Below, in pieces: positions 22,541 through 32,940 of a stretch of 64,000 nt of DNA; the first letter of the stretch is position 1, and each line of letters starts with the position of its first letter. The DNA comes from Craterostigma plantagineum (Eukaryota; Streptophyta; Magnoliopsida; Lamiales; Linderniaceae). The stretch spans positions 2,542,001 to 2,606,000 of the forward strand of contig JAPQWV010000050.1 of assembly GCA_027422505.1 (NCBI GenBank), read 5' to 3'. The notes below the pieces were generated by a model that did no database searches, was not told the DNA's origin, and worked only from the letters and a program-made list of their open reading frames with translations. Position numbers and translations under genes: made by a program.

Positions 22541-23092
22541 TCACGGCCAATGATTCGTCAGTCACGGCCGCGACTAGGCCCAACCATTGCCACTGCCTAC
22601 ATTCACGGTTATGTGCTTAGCCACTCACGGCCGTGAATCATTGAGCAACAATCCATGTCTCACACTGCCTACATTCATGGCCCGTGACCTACTGAGTCGC
22701 GGCCGTGAACGACGCATTACGCATACACTGCCAGTAGTCACGGCTTGTGGATACCTATTCACGGCCGTGACTCGGACGGGTTATATAAAAAAAAAATTAA
22801 TAATAATAAAAAATAAAAATAAAAATAAAATAGAAAAAGAATAAAAAAAATAATAATAATAAAAATAATAAATAAAAAATAATAATAATAAATAAATAAA
22901 TAAATATAAAAAAAGGAAAATAAAAATAGGTTGTCACGGCCCGTGTCTCAGGTGTCACGGCCGTGACACTGGCGGGCTTAACTCACTGTCCGCAGTCACG
23001 GCCCATGACCCATGATTCACGGCCGTGACTCGACGAATGAGACCTTCTCTGCTCGTTTTCACGGCCTTCGTATGATTATTCACGGCCGTGAA
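22541..23092 (-). repeat. Inverted seven-unit palindrome array upstream of the antisense gene
   Basis: Full palindromes (TCACGGCCGTGA or one-base variants) start at 22562, 22625, 22697, 22759, 22955, 23017 and 23080, mostly 62-72 bases apart. Each is preceded by a half site TCACGGCC or a decayed version (22541, about 22600, 22673, 22736, 22934, 22996, 23059). Half-then-full is the reverse of the full-then-half order in the LTR. The spacer word CACTGCC here matches GGCAGTG in the LTR on the other strand. The array is therefore inverted relative to the LTR array and has the same orientation to the antisense TATA box as the LTR array has to the LTR promoter. An AT-rich microsatellite (22782-22932) splits it after unit 4. 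Confidence 0.8.
22782..22932. repeat. AT-rich microsatellite inside the palindrome array
   Basis: About 150 bases of A-runs broken by AAT, AAAT and AATAAT repeats, with almost no G or C. It separates units 4 and 5 of the array and probably grew by slippage. Confidence 0.8.
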
Positions 23093-24056
23093 TGCTTCGA
23101 TTTTCACACATTAAAACCCATTTTTATCACTCCATTCGTCTTCTTCACACTAAACAACGACCCCAATCGAAAATCTCATCTCTTTCACTCCAAAATCATC
23201 GCATCTCGGCCTGTTGGGATGAGATTACAAGACCCGGCGAGCCACCCTTCAGCGTCAAAACATCGAAGGCCTCATCACTCAGGAGCCCCGGTCTGCGATA
23301 TATCCACCGGCCACTGACGACTTCGCTCACACCAAGGGGCGAGTCACACGGCGCGATTGGTCTTCGCGACCTCTTTTATTTAGCCAAGATGCAGCGCGGG
23401 GAACACGTACACCTAGGAATGGCCCTGAAGCCGCCTTCGCGGCCCAAGCCGACGTTCGTAGCCACGGGAAGATCGCAGTAGCGCCATTTATTACTAGGAT
23501 CATCAAAGGCCTTAACCTATGGCCAGAAAATCCACCGGAGATGGAGATTGTGGGCGGGCGTAATCCGGTCAACGAGGATATGATGGTGAAGATGAAGATG
23601 TTGATCAAGGCGCCCACCTGGTCTCGCTCGAACAAGGTTTACGTCTGGCACGAGGTCTACCGTGGGCAGACAGACCTGGGCGACGCATTCCCAGAGCCAC
23701 TACAAATTGAGGGCGTGGGGCCATTCCCAGTTCACCCCGACACTACCGGCGCTTCCCATTCCTCCGGCTATCACGAGGGCGAACCATCAGGGGTTGCTCG
23801 TTTTGCCTCAGCCGCTGACCTTCACACACTGCGCGAGGACATGTTACGCTACCATGAGGAGGCCATACAACGCGACGAGGAGACACGGCGCCGCCAGGAC
23901 GAGTACGAGCGTCGAAATGAGGAAGCCCACCGACGCTACCGCGAGGAGAAACAGCGATATGAGCAGGCCCTTAAAGCCATGAACGACGCGGTCAGGCGAT
24001 CACAGGAGTCACTGGCGTTCCTTCGCCCTCGGCAGCCCTCACCACCACCACCTTAG
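23093..24056 (+). pseudogene. Remnant of the third (3') sense frame of the inner Athila element
   Basis: Athila elements usually carry an extra frame between pol and the 3' LTR, often called env-like, though not shown to work as an envelope. Here a GC-richer stretch with coding character covers this position. The clearest part (about 23451-24056) reads AVAPFITRIIKGLNLWPENP and continues through MEIVGGRNPVNEDMMVKMKM. The last 70 residues are rich in Arg, Glu and Gln with a heptad-like pattern, suggesting a coiled coil, and end in PSPPPP before TAG. The upstream part (23212-23481) is read in another frame (MQRGEHVHLGMALKPPSRP), so at least one shift separates them and no single start can be chosen. 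I see no membrane span in the surviving part. Confidence 0.55.
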
Positions 24057-24356
24057 TTCCGACTTCAGTTGGGATTTTTCTTTTGTAAAACACTTTGTGT
24101 GTTTGGTTTAGTCATCACGACACTTTTGATGATTATGACTCGTTTTGCTGTTACTTTTTATTTCCATCGTACGTTTAATTTTCTTATTAAGTGCTTACAG
24201 GAAACGTGACACGAATTCAGACTAGAACCCAAAATATTCACAATCAGTGAAGCAACCATGTTCAAACTACATCAAATGATAGAGGCAGGGCCACGCCAAT
24301 TTTTCAGGGGAGTCACGTTCTTTTCAACTTCTTTTACCTTCCTGTTATTTGTTTTA

Positions 24357-24374
24357 CACGTTGAGGACAACGTG
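24357..24374 (+). other. AGGA-loop hairpin before the internal polypurine tract, inner element
   Basis: CACGTTG-AGGA-CAACGTG forms a perfect 7-bp stem with a 4-base loop. It is followed 12 bases later by the G-rich tract TATGGGGAGGGGGA (24384-24397). Three more hairpins with the same loop and different stems lie at 25638-25657, 27367-27380 and 28636-28653. Confidence 0.7.
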
Positions 24375-24397
24375 AATCTTAAGTATGGGGAGGGGGA

Positions 24398-25637
24398 ATT
24401 TTGTTAAGGAATTTTGTTGAAAAGTTACATGAAAATTTTTTATGACGTGTTTTGGCTTTTAAATCTATAAAAGTTTGGCATGATTGTTTGCGTTCATCTC
24501 AATGTGGATTGCATATTAGGGAGTCTAGTGAGCGATAAAGACATGCATCAGTGATTTAATCTTTTCAGCATGAATAGATATAGTGTTACTTTGAGAGATT
24601 CACACACATAACCCATGTTCCGTTGTGAGAGTTTGAGCTGACGAGCTTTTGCTCATTTTTTCTTGGTTGTGTGAGTAGTGCATAATTTACGTCTCTCTAG
24701 AACTTGCTTGTTTGATACGCATTGAAATTGCTTGTAGTATGTTTTGTATGAATATGACGAAGGCATTAGGAAATAAGTCCACGGCCAAAGTTTCCGACCA
24801 CGACTGATCACCGTAGTTAGCCACTTTGTGCCTAAGCCTATTTATTCCTTACACCTCATATATCATAACCCTCTGACCTAAATAAGCCTCCAGAGATCAT
24901 TTGAACCCGAGTTAAGCGGAAGTGAAAGTCAAATGTCAAAGTCGAAAAGCGCAGAGATGACGGCCCGCCAGAAGTGAACAGTTTGTTGAAGAGAAAAAAA
25001 AGAAAATTTAAAAAAAAAAAAGAAGAAGAAGAAGAAAAATTTTGGAGAAGTGAAGCATGAGGAGAATAAGTTGTTGCGAAAAGAAAGAAAAAGAACCTTT
25101 TGTTTGATAATCTTCCGGTCTCGTGTTTTCCACATCATCCCCTCATTTATAGACTTGGAAGAAGAAAGGCATGGTGGAACGCAGCAAAAATAAGAATATG
25201 AAGACGGCGTAATCAGAAAGGCTAATTGTTGGTGTGCTTTAGACAATGACATGAAGACCGACACGACTGCTACTCATATGTGATTCCATTACCACCTCAT
25301 TACTATCTGAACCCATTTAACCCGAAAAGGCCTTCTGATTCATGCTAACTGCTTTAAGTAGTAGACGTGCGATTGACTTGCAAGCATATGGTTTAGACTA
25401 GATTACTGCATGAATTGAGCGATTCACCGATTTTATTAGCCTATACACTGAGTGATTTGAGTGAATTCCTGTGAGGTGTGGATCTCGATTAGTAGTGCTA
25501 AGGAAATTCGTGTCGATAAGTGCTTATTATTGTTGCAGTGTCCATAATTGCTTGTTTGATTCCATTTGTGTTTTCCATCTGCGTTGGTGAATTGTGACGG
25601 TCGTGCCGTTATCTTGTTACCCTTTTCTTGCTTTTAA
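24398..25637. other. 3' untranslated region of the inner element
   Basis: About 1.2 kb between the two polypurine-like tracts, with no credible coding frame. It contains a purine-rich tract at about 24985-25045 (runs of A and GAA) matched in position by an A/G-rich tract in the outer element (27975-28115). The two regions also share short phrases (for example TAGAACTTGCTT) but little else. Confidence 0.6.
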
Positions 25638-25657
25638 TTTGCTTGAGGACAAGCAAA
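25638..25657 (+). other. AGGA-loop hairpin before the 3' polypurine tract, inner element
   Basis: TTTGCTTG-AGGA-CAAGCAAA is a perfect 8-bp stem with the AGGA loop, 7 bases before the polypurine tract begins. Confidence 0.75.
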
Positions 25658-25664
25658 AGTTTAA

Positions 25665-25677
25665 GTGTGGGGAGATT
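25665..25677 (+). other. Polypurine tract of the inner element
   Basis: GTGTGGGGAGATT directly abuts the 3' LTR start (TGATAAACG at 25678), the normal position for the plus-strand primer. Confidence 0.8.
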
Positions 25678-27360
25678 TGATAAACGTATTTTAATACGTT
25701 TATTGTTGTATTTATTTGGGTAATAATAAGAAATTATTGGTCATTCCATGCATTTATTGGCTTTATTTACACCCATTTAAATATTGTAGGACCTTGGAAT
25801 GATTATCGAGCGAAAAGGAACGAAAACGAGGCGACAACGACGCGAAAAGGACCCAGTATGAAGCTGCCAGGCAACGTTCACGGCCGTGAATCACCTCGCA
25901 TGAGGCCGTGAACGTGGGCAGTGAGGTTAAGATGAGAAGACCCTCAGGTGTCACGGCCGTGAGACCTTATGCAAGAGGCCGTGAACGACGACAGAGACTT
26001 GAACAAGCTCCACTCACGGCCGTGAATAGTTATGCAACAAGCCGTGAACCCTGGCAGAGGCTTAAGTAGAGAGTAGGCTTCAAGTGTCACGGCCGTGAGG
26101 CCTTATGCAACAAGCCGTGAATCAAGGCAGAGAGCTCAACGAAGGAAAAATCCGTCGATTCACGGCCGTGACTTATGATGCACGTGGCCCTGACTATTTC
26201 CAGAAAGTCAAGATTTAGGGTTTAAGCCGTCGTCACGGCCGTGAAGCGTGTTGCACGAGGCCCTGACTCATGCCAGAAAGTCAAGAAATAGGTTTTTAAG
26301 CCGCCTTCACGGCCGTGAAGGCCCGTTAAGAGGCCGTGAACGTGCCAAAATGCAGGGTTTTAGCCCATTTTCGAACCATAAAAGGGTGGCTCTACTCAGA
26401 ACTCAAAAAAAGACCTCATAGGGACGAAAACTTAGAGCAAAGAAGAGAAGGAAGAACACTAGAAGCAGTCCCGTGATTCGGAGAAACTCAAGGGACGATC
26501 CAGCAACGAAGTTACGCTCATACGATCGAGGAACGAGAGCTCCACCTCGGAAACGCCATATTCACTTCTTAGGGAAGTTTTTATGAGTTCTCTATCCTCG
26601 TTTTCCTTAAATCTCGTTGTTGTGACGTTCAATATGAGTAGCTAATCCTTTTGTGTGTTTGGGAATAGATGAACGTTGGGTTATGTTGTAGTTAAGGCGT
26701 AGGATAATCGTGAACACGTGTATTCGACTATTTATCGTTCTATGATGTTGTTTCTTCGTATCAATATGTCTATGTGTTGATATGCATGTGTGGTATATCG
26801 TTTAGGGCGACAGCTAAATAACGATTAGGCCGTTCGTAGACGTTAGGATTCGAGTATAGGGCGACAGCAAATACTCGATCCTCGCCGTCTAGTAATCGCT
26901 AAATTTAGATCCCCACGAACGTTTAGGGCGACAGCAAATTCGTGAGTGGGTAGGAAATTACTGCGATTTAGTCGATAATCACGTAGGAGCGATATTCCGT
27001 AAGCCTTAGCCAACAAAACTCAGCGGGATTCGAATCCCGGACACAGATTTGTCATCTTAAGTCACTCTTATTACTTCTAGTTGTGTTCCTTAGTCTTTCG
27101 ATCCTTTAAGTTGCTCTGTTAAGTTAGTTCGTAATATAAACAAGTCCTGTTATTTTATTTAGGTTAAATATCAAGTCAATAGGTTAATACTAGTACTCAA
27201 TTTATTCCTCGTGTTCGATACTCGGATATTCGCTATAGCTATATTACAAACGATAGGTACACTGCCTATCGCGCGTGATTCTAGTTATAATATATTCGTT
27301 TTAATTATTACTTGACGTACTCGCACGATCTTTTAATTTAAACATACACACACGCGATCA
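25678..27360 (+). repeat. 3' LTR of the inner Athila element
   Basis: Near-identical to 14214-15897, with about 18 differences by eye. Its palindrome array (25878-26341) keeps all seven full palindromes intact. Two half sites read GGCCCTGA. The TATA-like box is at 26378-26384. The LTR ends GCGATCA and is followed by the target duplication ATACT. Confidence 0.92.
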
Positions 27361-27366
27361 ATACTA

Positions 27367-27380
27367 CATTGAGGACAATG
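27367..27380 (+). other. AGGA-loop hairpin before the internal polypurine tract, outer element
   Basis: CATTG-AGGA-CAATG, a 5-bp stem, followed after 10 bases by GTGTGGGGGAG (27391-27401). It lies two bases beyond the inner element's target duplication, so it was just spared by the insertion. Confidence 0.65.
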
Positions 27381-27401
27381 CAGAGTTTAGGTGTGGGGGA
27401 G

Positions 27402-28635
27402 ATTTCTATGTTGATGAATACATATCTTGTCTCGAGCAAACCGATGTGCGTTAGTTAGAGCATGAGAGAAACAATTAGGAATAACTATTTGGTATTAGGA
27501 TGATTATTCTTTTTCTTCAATTGATTTAAGACCGAATGCGCAAGAGTCGACACAAAGCCTACTTAAATATGTGAGATTTGAGCCTTTAAAAAAAAGAGTA
27601 TTTATCTTTATACTCAGTTTTTCTTTACGAGAGTATCACATATGTTTCGAATATTCTAGAACTTGCTTTATTATACATGTTGATATCATTAGCGGTTTTT
27701 TTGTGTACAAAAGTGATTAAGGCACTTAGGATTAAGCCCTTGGCCTCACATTGATCCTACCTTCAATATTTTCCACTTACTGAGTCAATTTGAGCCTTAA
27801 ACCTTATTTTTCTTGTTGAATTTAAGCCACTATATTTACCCATTTATATCCTTTTGGCTTTCTTTTCAACCCATTGTCGGATTGGATGAGTTATTAATTG
27901 CTTAGATTCCACGATTTCGAGATTGATAATAAACTAATGAGTCCAGATATGTGATATTAGGAGTTTTTTTAGTTATAGCGAAAAAAAAAAATCATCCGAA
28001 AAAAAATATATTCGAAAAAAAAAAGCGAATACGAGAAAAAAAAAAGGAAAAAAATGTATTCGGAAAAAAAAAAGAGAAAAAAAAGGAAAAAATTCATAAA
28101 AAAATATATGAAGTGCGAGTTAGTTTGTCGATATTGGGAAGCTTTGGGTTGTCTTGAAAATGAAATAGCATGTTAGTATGATCGGAGTAATTCTCAAATT
28201 AGTCGTGCGTCATGGTAAAGTCGTGGGATTTAGTGATTAAATAATCATTTGGTTCGAAAATTTTAACCTACTTTCCCAACATATCCTACCTAATCCCTAA
28301 GCCCCATTACAATCCCATGAAAGACCTTCTTGATCTGTACACTAAAATCGCTATGTGCATACAATCCCATGAAAGACCTTCTTGATATGTTAGCAAGCTT
28401 ATGGTAATAACGTTTCATAGTGTTGATTTGAGCGATACACATATATCCCATAAACACTTCGAGCGCATTGAGTGAATCCATGTGAGAGTTGTTGATTGTT
28501 GTTGCGTTCAGGTTTTACTGAGATTGTCGAAAAGTGATATGATTGTCTAGTGCTAAATATTATGAATAATTGCTATCTCTAGGAAAAATTAATGTATGTT
28601 GGGGAACTCGTGATTAGATTGTTTTCAACTTCTAA
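27402..28635. other. 3' untranslated region of the outer element
   Basis: No credible gene. It contains an A-rich tract with repeated GAAAAAAAAA words (27975-28115), and a direct repeat of CAATCCCATGAAAGACCTTC at about 28311 and 28362. Confidence 0.6.
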
Positions 28636-28653
28636 ATGCTTGAGGACAAGCAT
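28636..28653 (+). other. AGGA-loop hairpin before the 3' polypurine tract, outer element
   Basis: ATGCTTG-AGGA-CAAGCAT is a perfect 7-bp stem, 7 bases before the polypurine tract. Confidence 0.75.
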
Positions 28654-28660
28654 TGTTTAG

Positions 28661-28673
28661 GTGTGGGGGAATT
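28661..28673 (+). other. Polypurine tract of the outer element
   Basis: GTGTGGGGGAATT directly abuts the 3' LTR start at 28674. Confidence 0.8.
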
Positions 28674-30225
28674 TGATAAAACAATATTTACATTAATTTT
28701 ACACCCCATAAAAGGATGATATTGCTCGTTATTTATCCGAGATGCTTCAAATATCATAGAATTAATTTATATTTCATATCTTGCAGATATCGGAGCAAAT
28801 TGGATAACTCTGATAATATTTGGACGTGGATATTTCGAGGAGAATACAACGCCGAAAACCGAGTTCGAACAACAAAGTAATTACCGAGGAAGCCCAAGCA
28901 AATAGCGCAACCAATTGGGCAGCCCTGGAAATGGAAATTGGGCCATATGATATATATTGGCCCATGAGGTGTTTTGACTTGTATTAGAACAAGTTGCAAG
29001 AACTTGGCAGAGGTGAATACACGCACTGAAGACCTCTCGAACACATCACAATCCAAGCTGTCAACACGCGCGAGGCTCGAGGCAGTTATTGAGCAGAGAT
29101 AAATCACTCAGCACACACACAACGATTTCATATTCAAAAGAGATACAACGAAAATCACAATAGAAGACAGAAAATATAATCTTGGCGGCTGCAACTAGAA
29201 AATAGGCAAACATCTCACTATCATCAAAACGGCTAAAGATCGGAGCGTAAAGCTCGAGGGGCTGCCCAAGCACGCGCAAATCTGAGAAAATTGTCCCTTA
29301 TGCTTCATGTGGTTCTATAAATAGAGCTAAATCATCAAGAAATCAGTACTTCATCTTCATATTTTTATCTTATAGCGTAGCAGATAGTTTGAGCAAGAGG
29401 AAAATAGGTCTGTTGTATTTTAGTGTTGTTACCTTTACCTGCTTGAGTGTGGTCGAGAGTTTGAGCAAGAGAGACATAGATCATCGAGAGGGTTGTAGTG
29501 TTTTGGGCACTGTTGTTTTCATTTTCTGCTTTCATTTCCTGCTTTTATCTTTACTTTATAGAGAGCATCACAGAGAGACACGAAAAGGGCTGAGGAGATT
29601 AGTACTTCTATCCTTGTATTTCTATTTTATATTAAGAGCATATGAGAGGATAGATGATAATAATATAGAACAGAGATGAAGTTTGAGAGATCGATCTGTG
29701 AGTTCAGTGTAGCAAGGTTTATCCCTTCAGCTTTCTCTTTTTCTCCATACGCTTGGTGATGTTGAATACCTTTATATTAGTCTACATCCCAAATCTCACA
29801 GAGATGAATTCTACAATATCTATCGTAAGCATTATTTCTGTTATTTTCATATATCATTAGCATTTATTAATTTTAATTTCGTGTTGATTAAAATGTTTAG
29901 CGATCATTATTTTATCGTCGTTAGTTTCGGTATTTTCTCGTTTGCTATTGCGCCCAAAACCAACAAAAAAAACCCCATTAATATTATTATTATTAATATT
30001 ATCAATATTATTATTATGATAGTATAATTATTATTATTATTACTATTAGTATTGTTATTATTACTACTAATTGTTATTATTATTGTTAATATTATTATTA
30101 TAAATCGAATTCCGAACTAGAAATAAATCAACCATTTTCCCTGTGGAGACGATCCCTACTGTCGCTATACTAATGTTTAGTGAATAAGGTGATTAATTTA
30201 TTTTTGGCCGTTTACGACGCGGCCA
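28674..30225 (+). repeat. 3' LTR of the outer Athila element
   Basis: Near-identical to 7011-8560. It keeps the TATA box (29315-29324) and the ATT microsatellite (about 29978-30105) and ends GCGGCCA before the target duplication CCCGG (30226-30230). Confidence 0.92.
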
Positions 30226-30579
30226 CCCGGCCCGAATTGCTACAGATAATTTCTACATAGACATCTACATTTAGCGAAAAAAAGTCAAGTTATAGCCCCA
30301 ACTGTCAACTACTTGAAGAAAATATTAACTAAGTCGCGTGTTATAATTTATTTCATTTGGCCGAGTTTCCAATGAATTTTGAATGAATCATATTATTATG
30401 ATGTAAAAAAGAGTCCCTCTTTAAAAAACTTAATTTTAATAAAAATCACCCATTGCATACGAAGACGGTGATGTGTTATTTAGATTTTAGCGAGACAATA
30501 TAATGTCGTCCAAGATTCGTGTGAGCCTGAGCCTCACCGAACCCAACCTACGACGCAGATGGTGGGACAGTTCTAAGTG

Positions 30580-31175
30580 AGGGTGTTCAAATGTCGGTTA
30601 ACCGACCGAACCGAACCGAATACCGAACCGAAAATTTTCGATTCGGTATTCGGTTTTCATTTTGATAACCGAATAAAATTCGGTTCGGTTTCGGTTTACT
30701 ACATCGGTAAACCGGACCGAACCGAAAAACCGAATTTATTATTACTTTTTATTTTCTATACATATATATTATTATATAATAATCAAATATTATTATATGT
30801 TCTATATTAATAATATATCCACCATATGTTATAAAATATGAAAAATATTACTTATATCAAAATATTATACAAATATATATATATATATATATATGATAAT
30901 ATATTTTTTATAATTTAAATCATATTAACATATTAAATAAAATATTAAAATATTATGTAAATTAAATTTATACAATTCTATATATGATAATATATTTTTT
31001 TATAATTTAAATCATATTAACATATTAAATAAGGTATTAAAAAATTAGGTCAATTATATATTTTTATACAATTCTATATATAATAATATATTTTTATAAT
31101 ATAAATTATGTTTATATATTTTTATTTATTAAACTTCGGTTCTTTTCGGTTTAGTTATAACCGAATGAACACCCT
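30580..31175. mobile_element. Non-autonomous hAT-like element (CCGAACCG ends)
   Basis: The termini AGGGTGTTCAAATGTCGGTTAACC and the complement of GGTTATAACCGAATGAACACCCT form inverted repeats. The left end is packed with AACCGAACCG words that pair with GGTTCGG words inside and at the right end, while the middle is nearly pure A/T. The length is about 596 bp and there is no transposase frame. The flanks show only a partial duplication (CTAAGT on both sides), so the exact boundary is uncertain. Confidence 0.65.
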
Positions 31176-31270
31176 AAGTAAAAAGGTGGCGTCCCATCCC
31201 ATCAATGTTGTTACATCATTACCTTGAGAATGAGAATAAATAATCTGGAAAAAAAGACAACCTCCCTCAA

Positions 31271-31390
31271 GATAATGTGCTTAAGAAGCTAAGAACAAAA
31301 AGATAATGTGCTTGAAAAGCTAAAAACAAAAAGGTAATGTGCTTGAGAAGCTGAACAAAAAAGATAATGGGTTTGAGATTTGAGAAAGAA
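31271..31390. repeat. 31-bp tandem repeat, four copies
   Basis: Units beginning GATAATGTGCTTAAGAAGC start at 31271, 31302, 31333 and 31363, with small changes between copies. No gene overlaps it. Confidence 0.75.
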
Positions 31391-31759
31391 AAGCAAAATC
31401 CAACGTCAATGCGACCTCATTGTTCCACACACACATAAACACATATTTATAATATTATTTTGTTACTGTTGATATTTTTCTTATTATTACGAAAGAGCTT
31501 CTCTGTAGAAAGATAGCTAATAAAACGTGCTTCTATTCACCTATATATTCCGCGTAATTTGGATTTTGGACCAACCCTCGCCCTCTCTGGGATTAATTTT
31601 TTTTTTTTTTAATTTGTCCCGTCGCTTTGAGTTTGAAACAACTAACCTATGAAAGCTTTATTTAGTTATAACGACGATATAATCTGCTGTTATCATAAGA
31701 AATTTTTTTGGGGAGAATATTATCATAGGATTTTGTGATCGATTTTACCAACTAGGTGG

Positions 31760-31935
31760 GACACACGTTGACCAATTGAGCAAAGTTGGTTTCGGATCGT
31801 CGGTGCCACAACATTGTTCCACCTTTGTGTTCCACCAACCATTCTCGACAAGTGTTAAACTGAGTTGACCAACTGTACACTTGTCGCAATTTGGTTGGTG
31901 GAACACCAAATTGGAACATCAATCTGGAACAGAGG
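31760..31935. repeat. Fold-back segment with two nested inverted repeats
   Basis: TTTGTGTTCCACCAACCA (31824-31841) pairs with TGGTTGGTGGAACACCAAA (31892-31910) apart from one base. Inside it GACAAGTG pairs with CACTTGTC. This could be a small fold-back transposon; ends and target duplication were not defined. Confidence 0.4.
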
Positions 31936-32671
31936 ATTCAATCTAAGCAAAGTTGTGCATGTACTTATATATCAACCTTAAAATCAGCCAATTAATGTTA
32001 ATTACGTGATAAGTATTTCATCGTGAAGCCATGAAAGTCATCAGCAGGTCCCACGCCACAATGATCATTCGATGTTTTAAGACAGTTGAAAAGCTACTGT
32101 TGCATTCAATTGCTATCACACGATCGTTGTCTTTACTTTTGATTTGCAATCTTAATCCAAAGGAATCTAGATCACCTTCAGCGATGAGAGATCTCTTTGC
32201 ATTTTGTTGTCTTTTTTATTTTCCCCCATTTCCTTGTTCCACTTTTTTTTCAGCTTAATCGAAGAATTACTCATTGTCTCGAAGATGTAACTCTTGAGGG
32301 CTTTTCATGATCCGAAAACTCATTAAATGTCAATGATTGGTCTAATTATTAGCTAGTTCAGCATGTTGTCTTATTTTTAGACCGAAATTAGTCAGAGTTG
32401 ATGTCGATTTCGAAATATATATACGAAATATAACATAATATTCGCCGTGGTCCAAATACGAAAGTTGATACCGAAAAATGAAATTCTTAACGGGAATCAC
32501 TACGGAAAATAGACAAACAAGAAAACATGTGTCGTAATATATAATATTCTTCGAGAAGGCCAATGATCGAGTCATGACATACGTCAAACGCACACTCATT
32601 TGAATAATTCCACTGCAATTAATGCTAACGTGGTGTGTGTGAAACATCGTACGTATATGTATTTATAAATG

Positions 32672-32940
32672 GAAGAAACTAAATCACCTAATTAACTTTT
32701 CTATATCATATCAAGGAATCATATGGAACTAAATCACCTAAAGTATATATGAAGAAGAAACTAAATACCTAATTGACTTTTCTATATCATATCAAGGAAT
32801 CATATGGAACTAAATCACCTAAAGTATATATAAAGAAGAAACTAAATCACCTAATTGACTTTTCTATATCATATCAAGGAATCATATGGACCCATTAAAT
32901 TCAAATCACCTAATTGACTTTTCTATATCATATCAAGGGA
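32672..32940. repeat. 81-82-bp tandem repeat, three copies plus a partial
   Basis: Units beginning GAAGAAACTAAATCACC start at 32672, 32754 and 32835, with a partial copy from about 32906. Each contains TTCTATATCATATCAAGG. A related single copy (TTCTATATCACTATCAAG) is found at 56217. It lies about 0.5 kb upstream of the CBP60 pseudogene. Confidence 0.75.

Larger units (their letters stand above)
14214..27360 (+). mobile_element. Inner Athila-type LTR retrotransposon nested in the outer one
   Basis: The LTRs at 14214-15897 and 25678-27360 (about 1.68 kb) begin TGATAAACG and end GCGATCA. The target duplication is ATACT (14209-14213 and 27361-27365). Between them lie a tRNA-Asp primer site, gag, protease, reverse transcriptase/RNase H, integrase, an antisense mini-gene, a palindrome array, the remnant of a third sense reading frame, and two polypurine tracts. 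It belongs to a different Athila family from its host, since the LTRs are unrelated and the proteins only similar. The polyprotein is broken in at least six places. By eye the LTRs differ at about 18 positions, mainly transitions at CG sites. Confidence 0.93.
7011..30225 (+). mobile_element. Outer Athila-type Ty3/gypsy LTR retrotransposon, interrupted
   Basis: Two LTRs of about 1.55 kb (7011-8560 and 28674-30225), both beginning TGATAAAACAATATT and ending GCGGCCA, enclose a gag-pol region and a 3' untranslated region. The 5-bp target duplication CCCGG is perfect (7006-7010 and 30226-30230). The primer site matches tRNA-Asp and the protease, reverse transcriptase and integrase motifs are of the Athila lineage. 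A second Athila element (14214-27360) is inserted after the integrase gene, so the element's own sequence is 7011-14213 plus 27361-30225. The coding region is broken by a stop, frameshifts and a small deletion. By eye the LTRs differ at about eight places, mostly in an ATT microsatellite, so insertion looks recent. Confidence 0.92.

Noticed and set aside
23541..24056. Reading the 171-codon frame as a complete independent host gene
   Set aside because: Homology-like reading continues upstream of its first Met in the same frame, and its position is that of the Athila 3' frame. It is a remnant, not a host gene.
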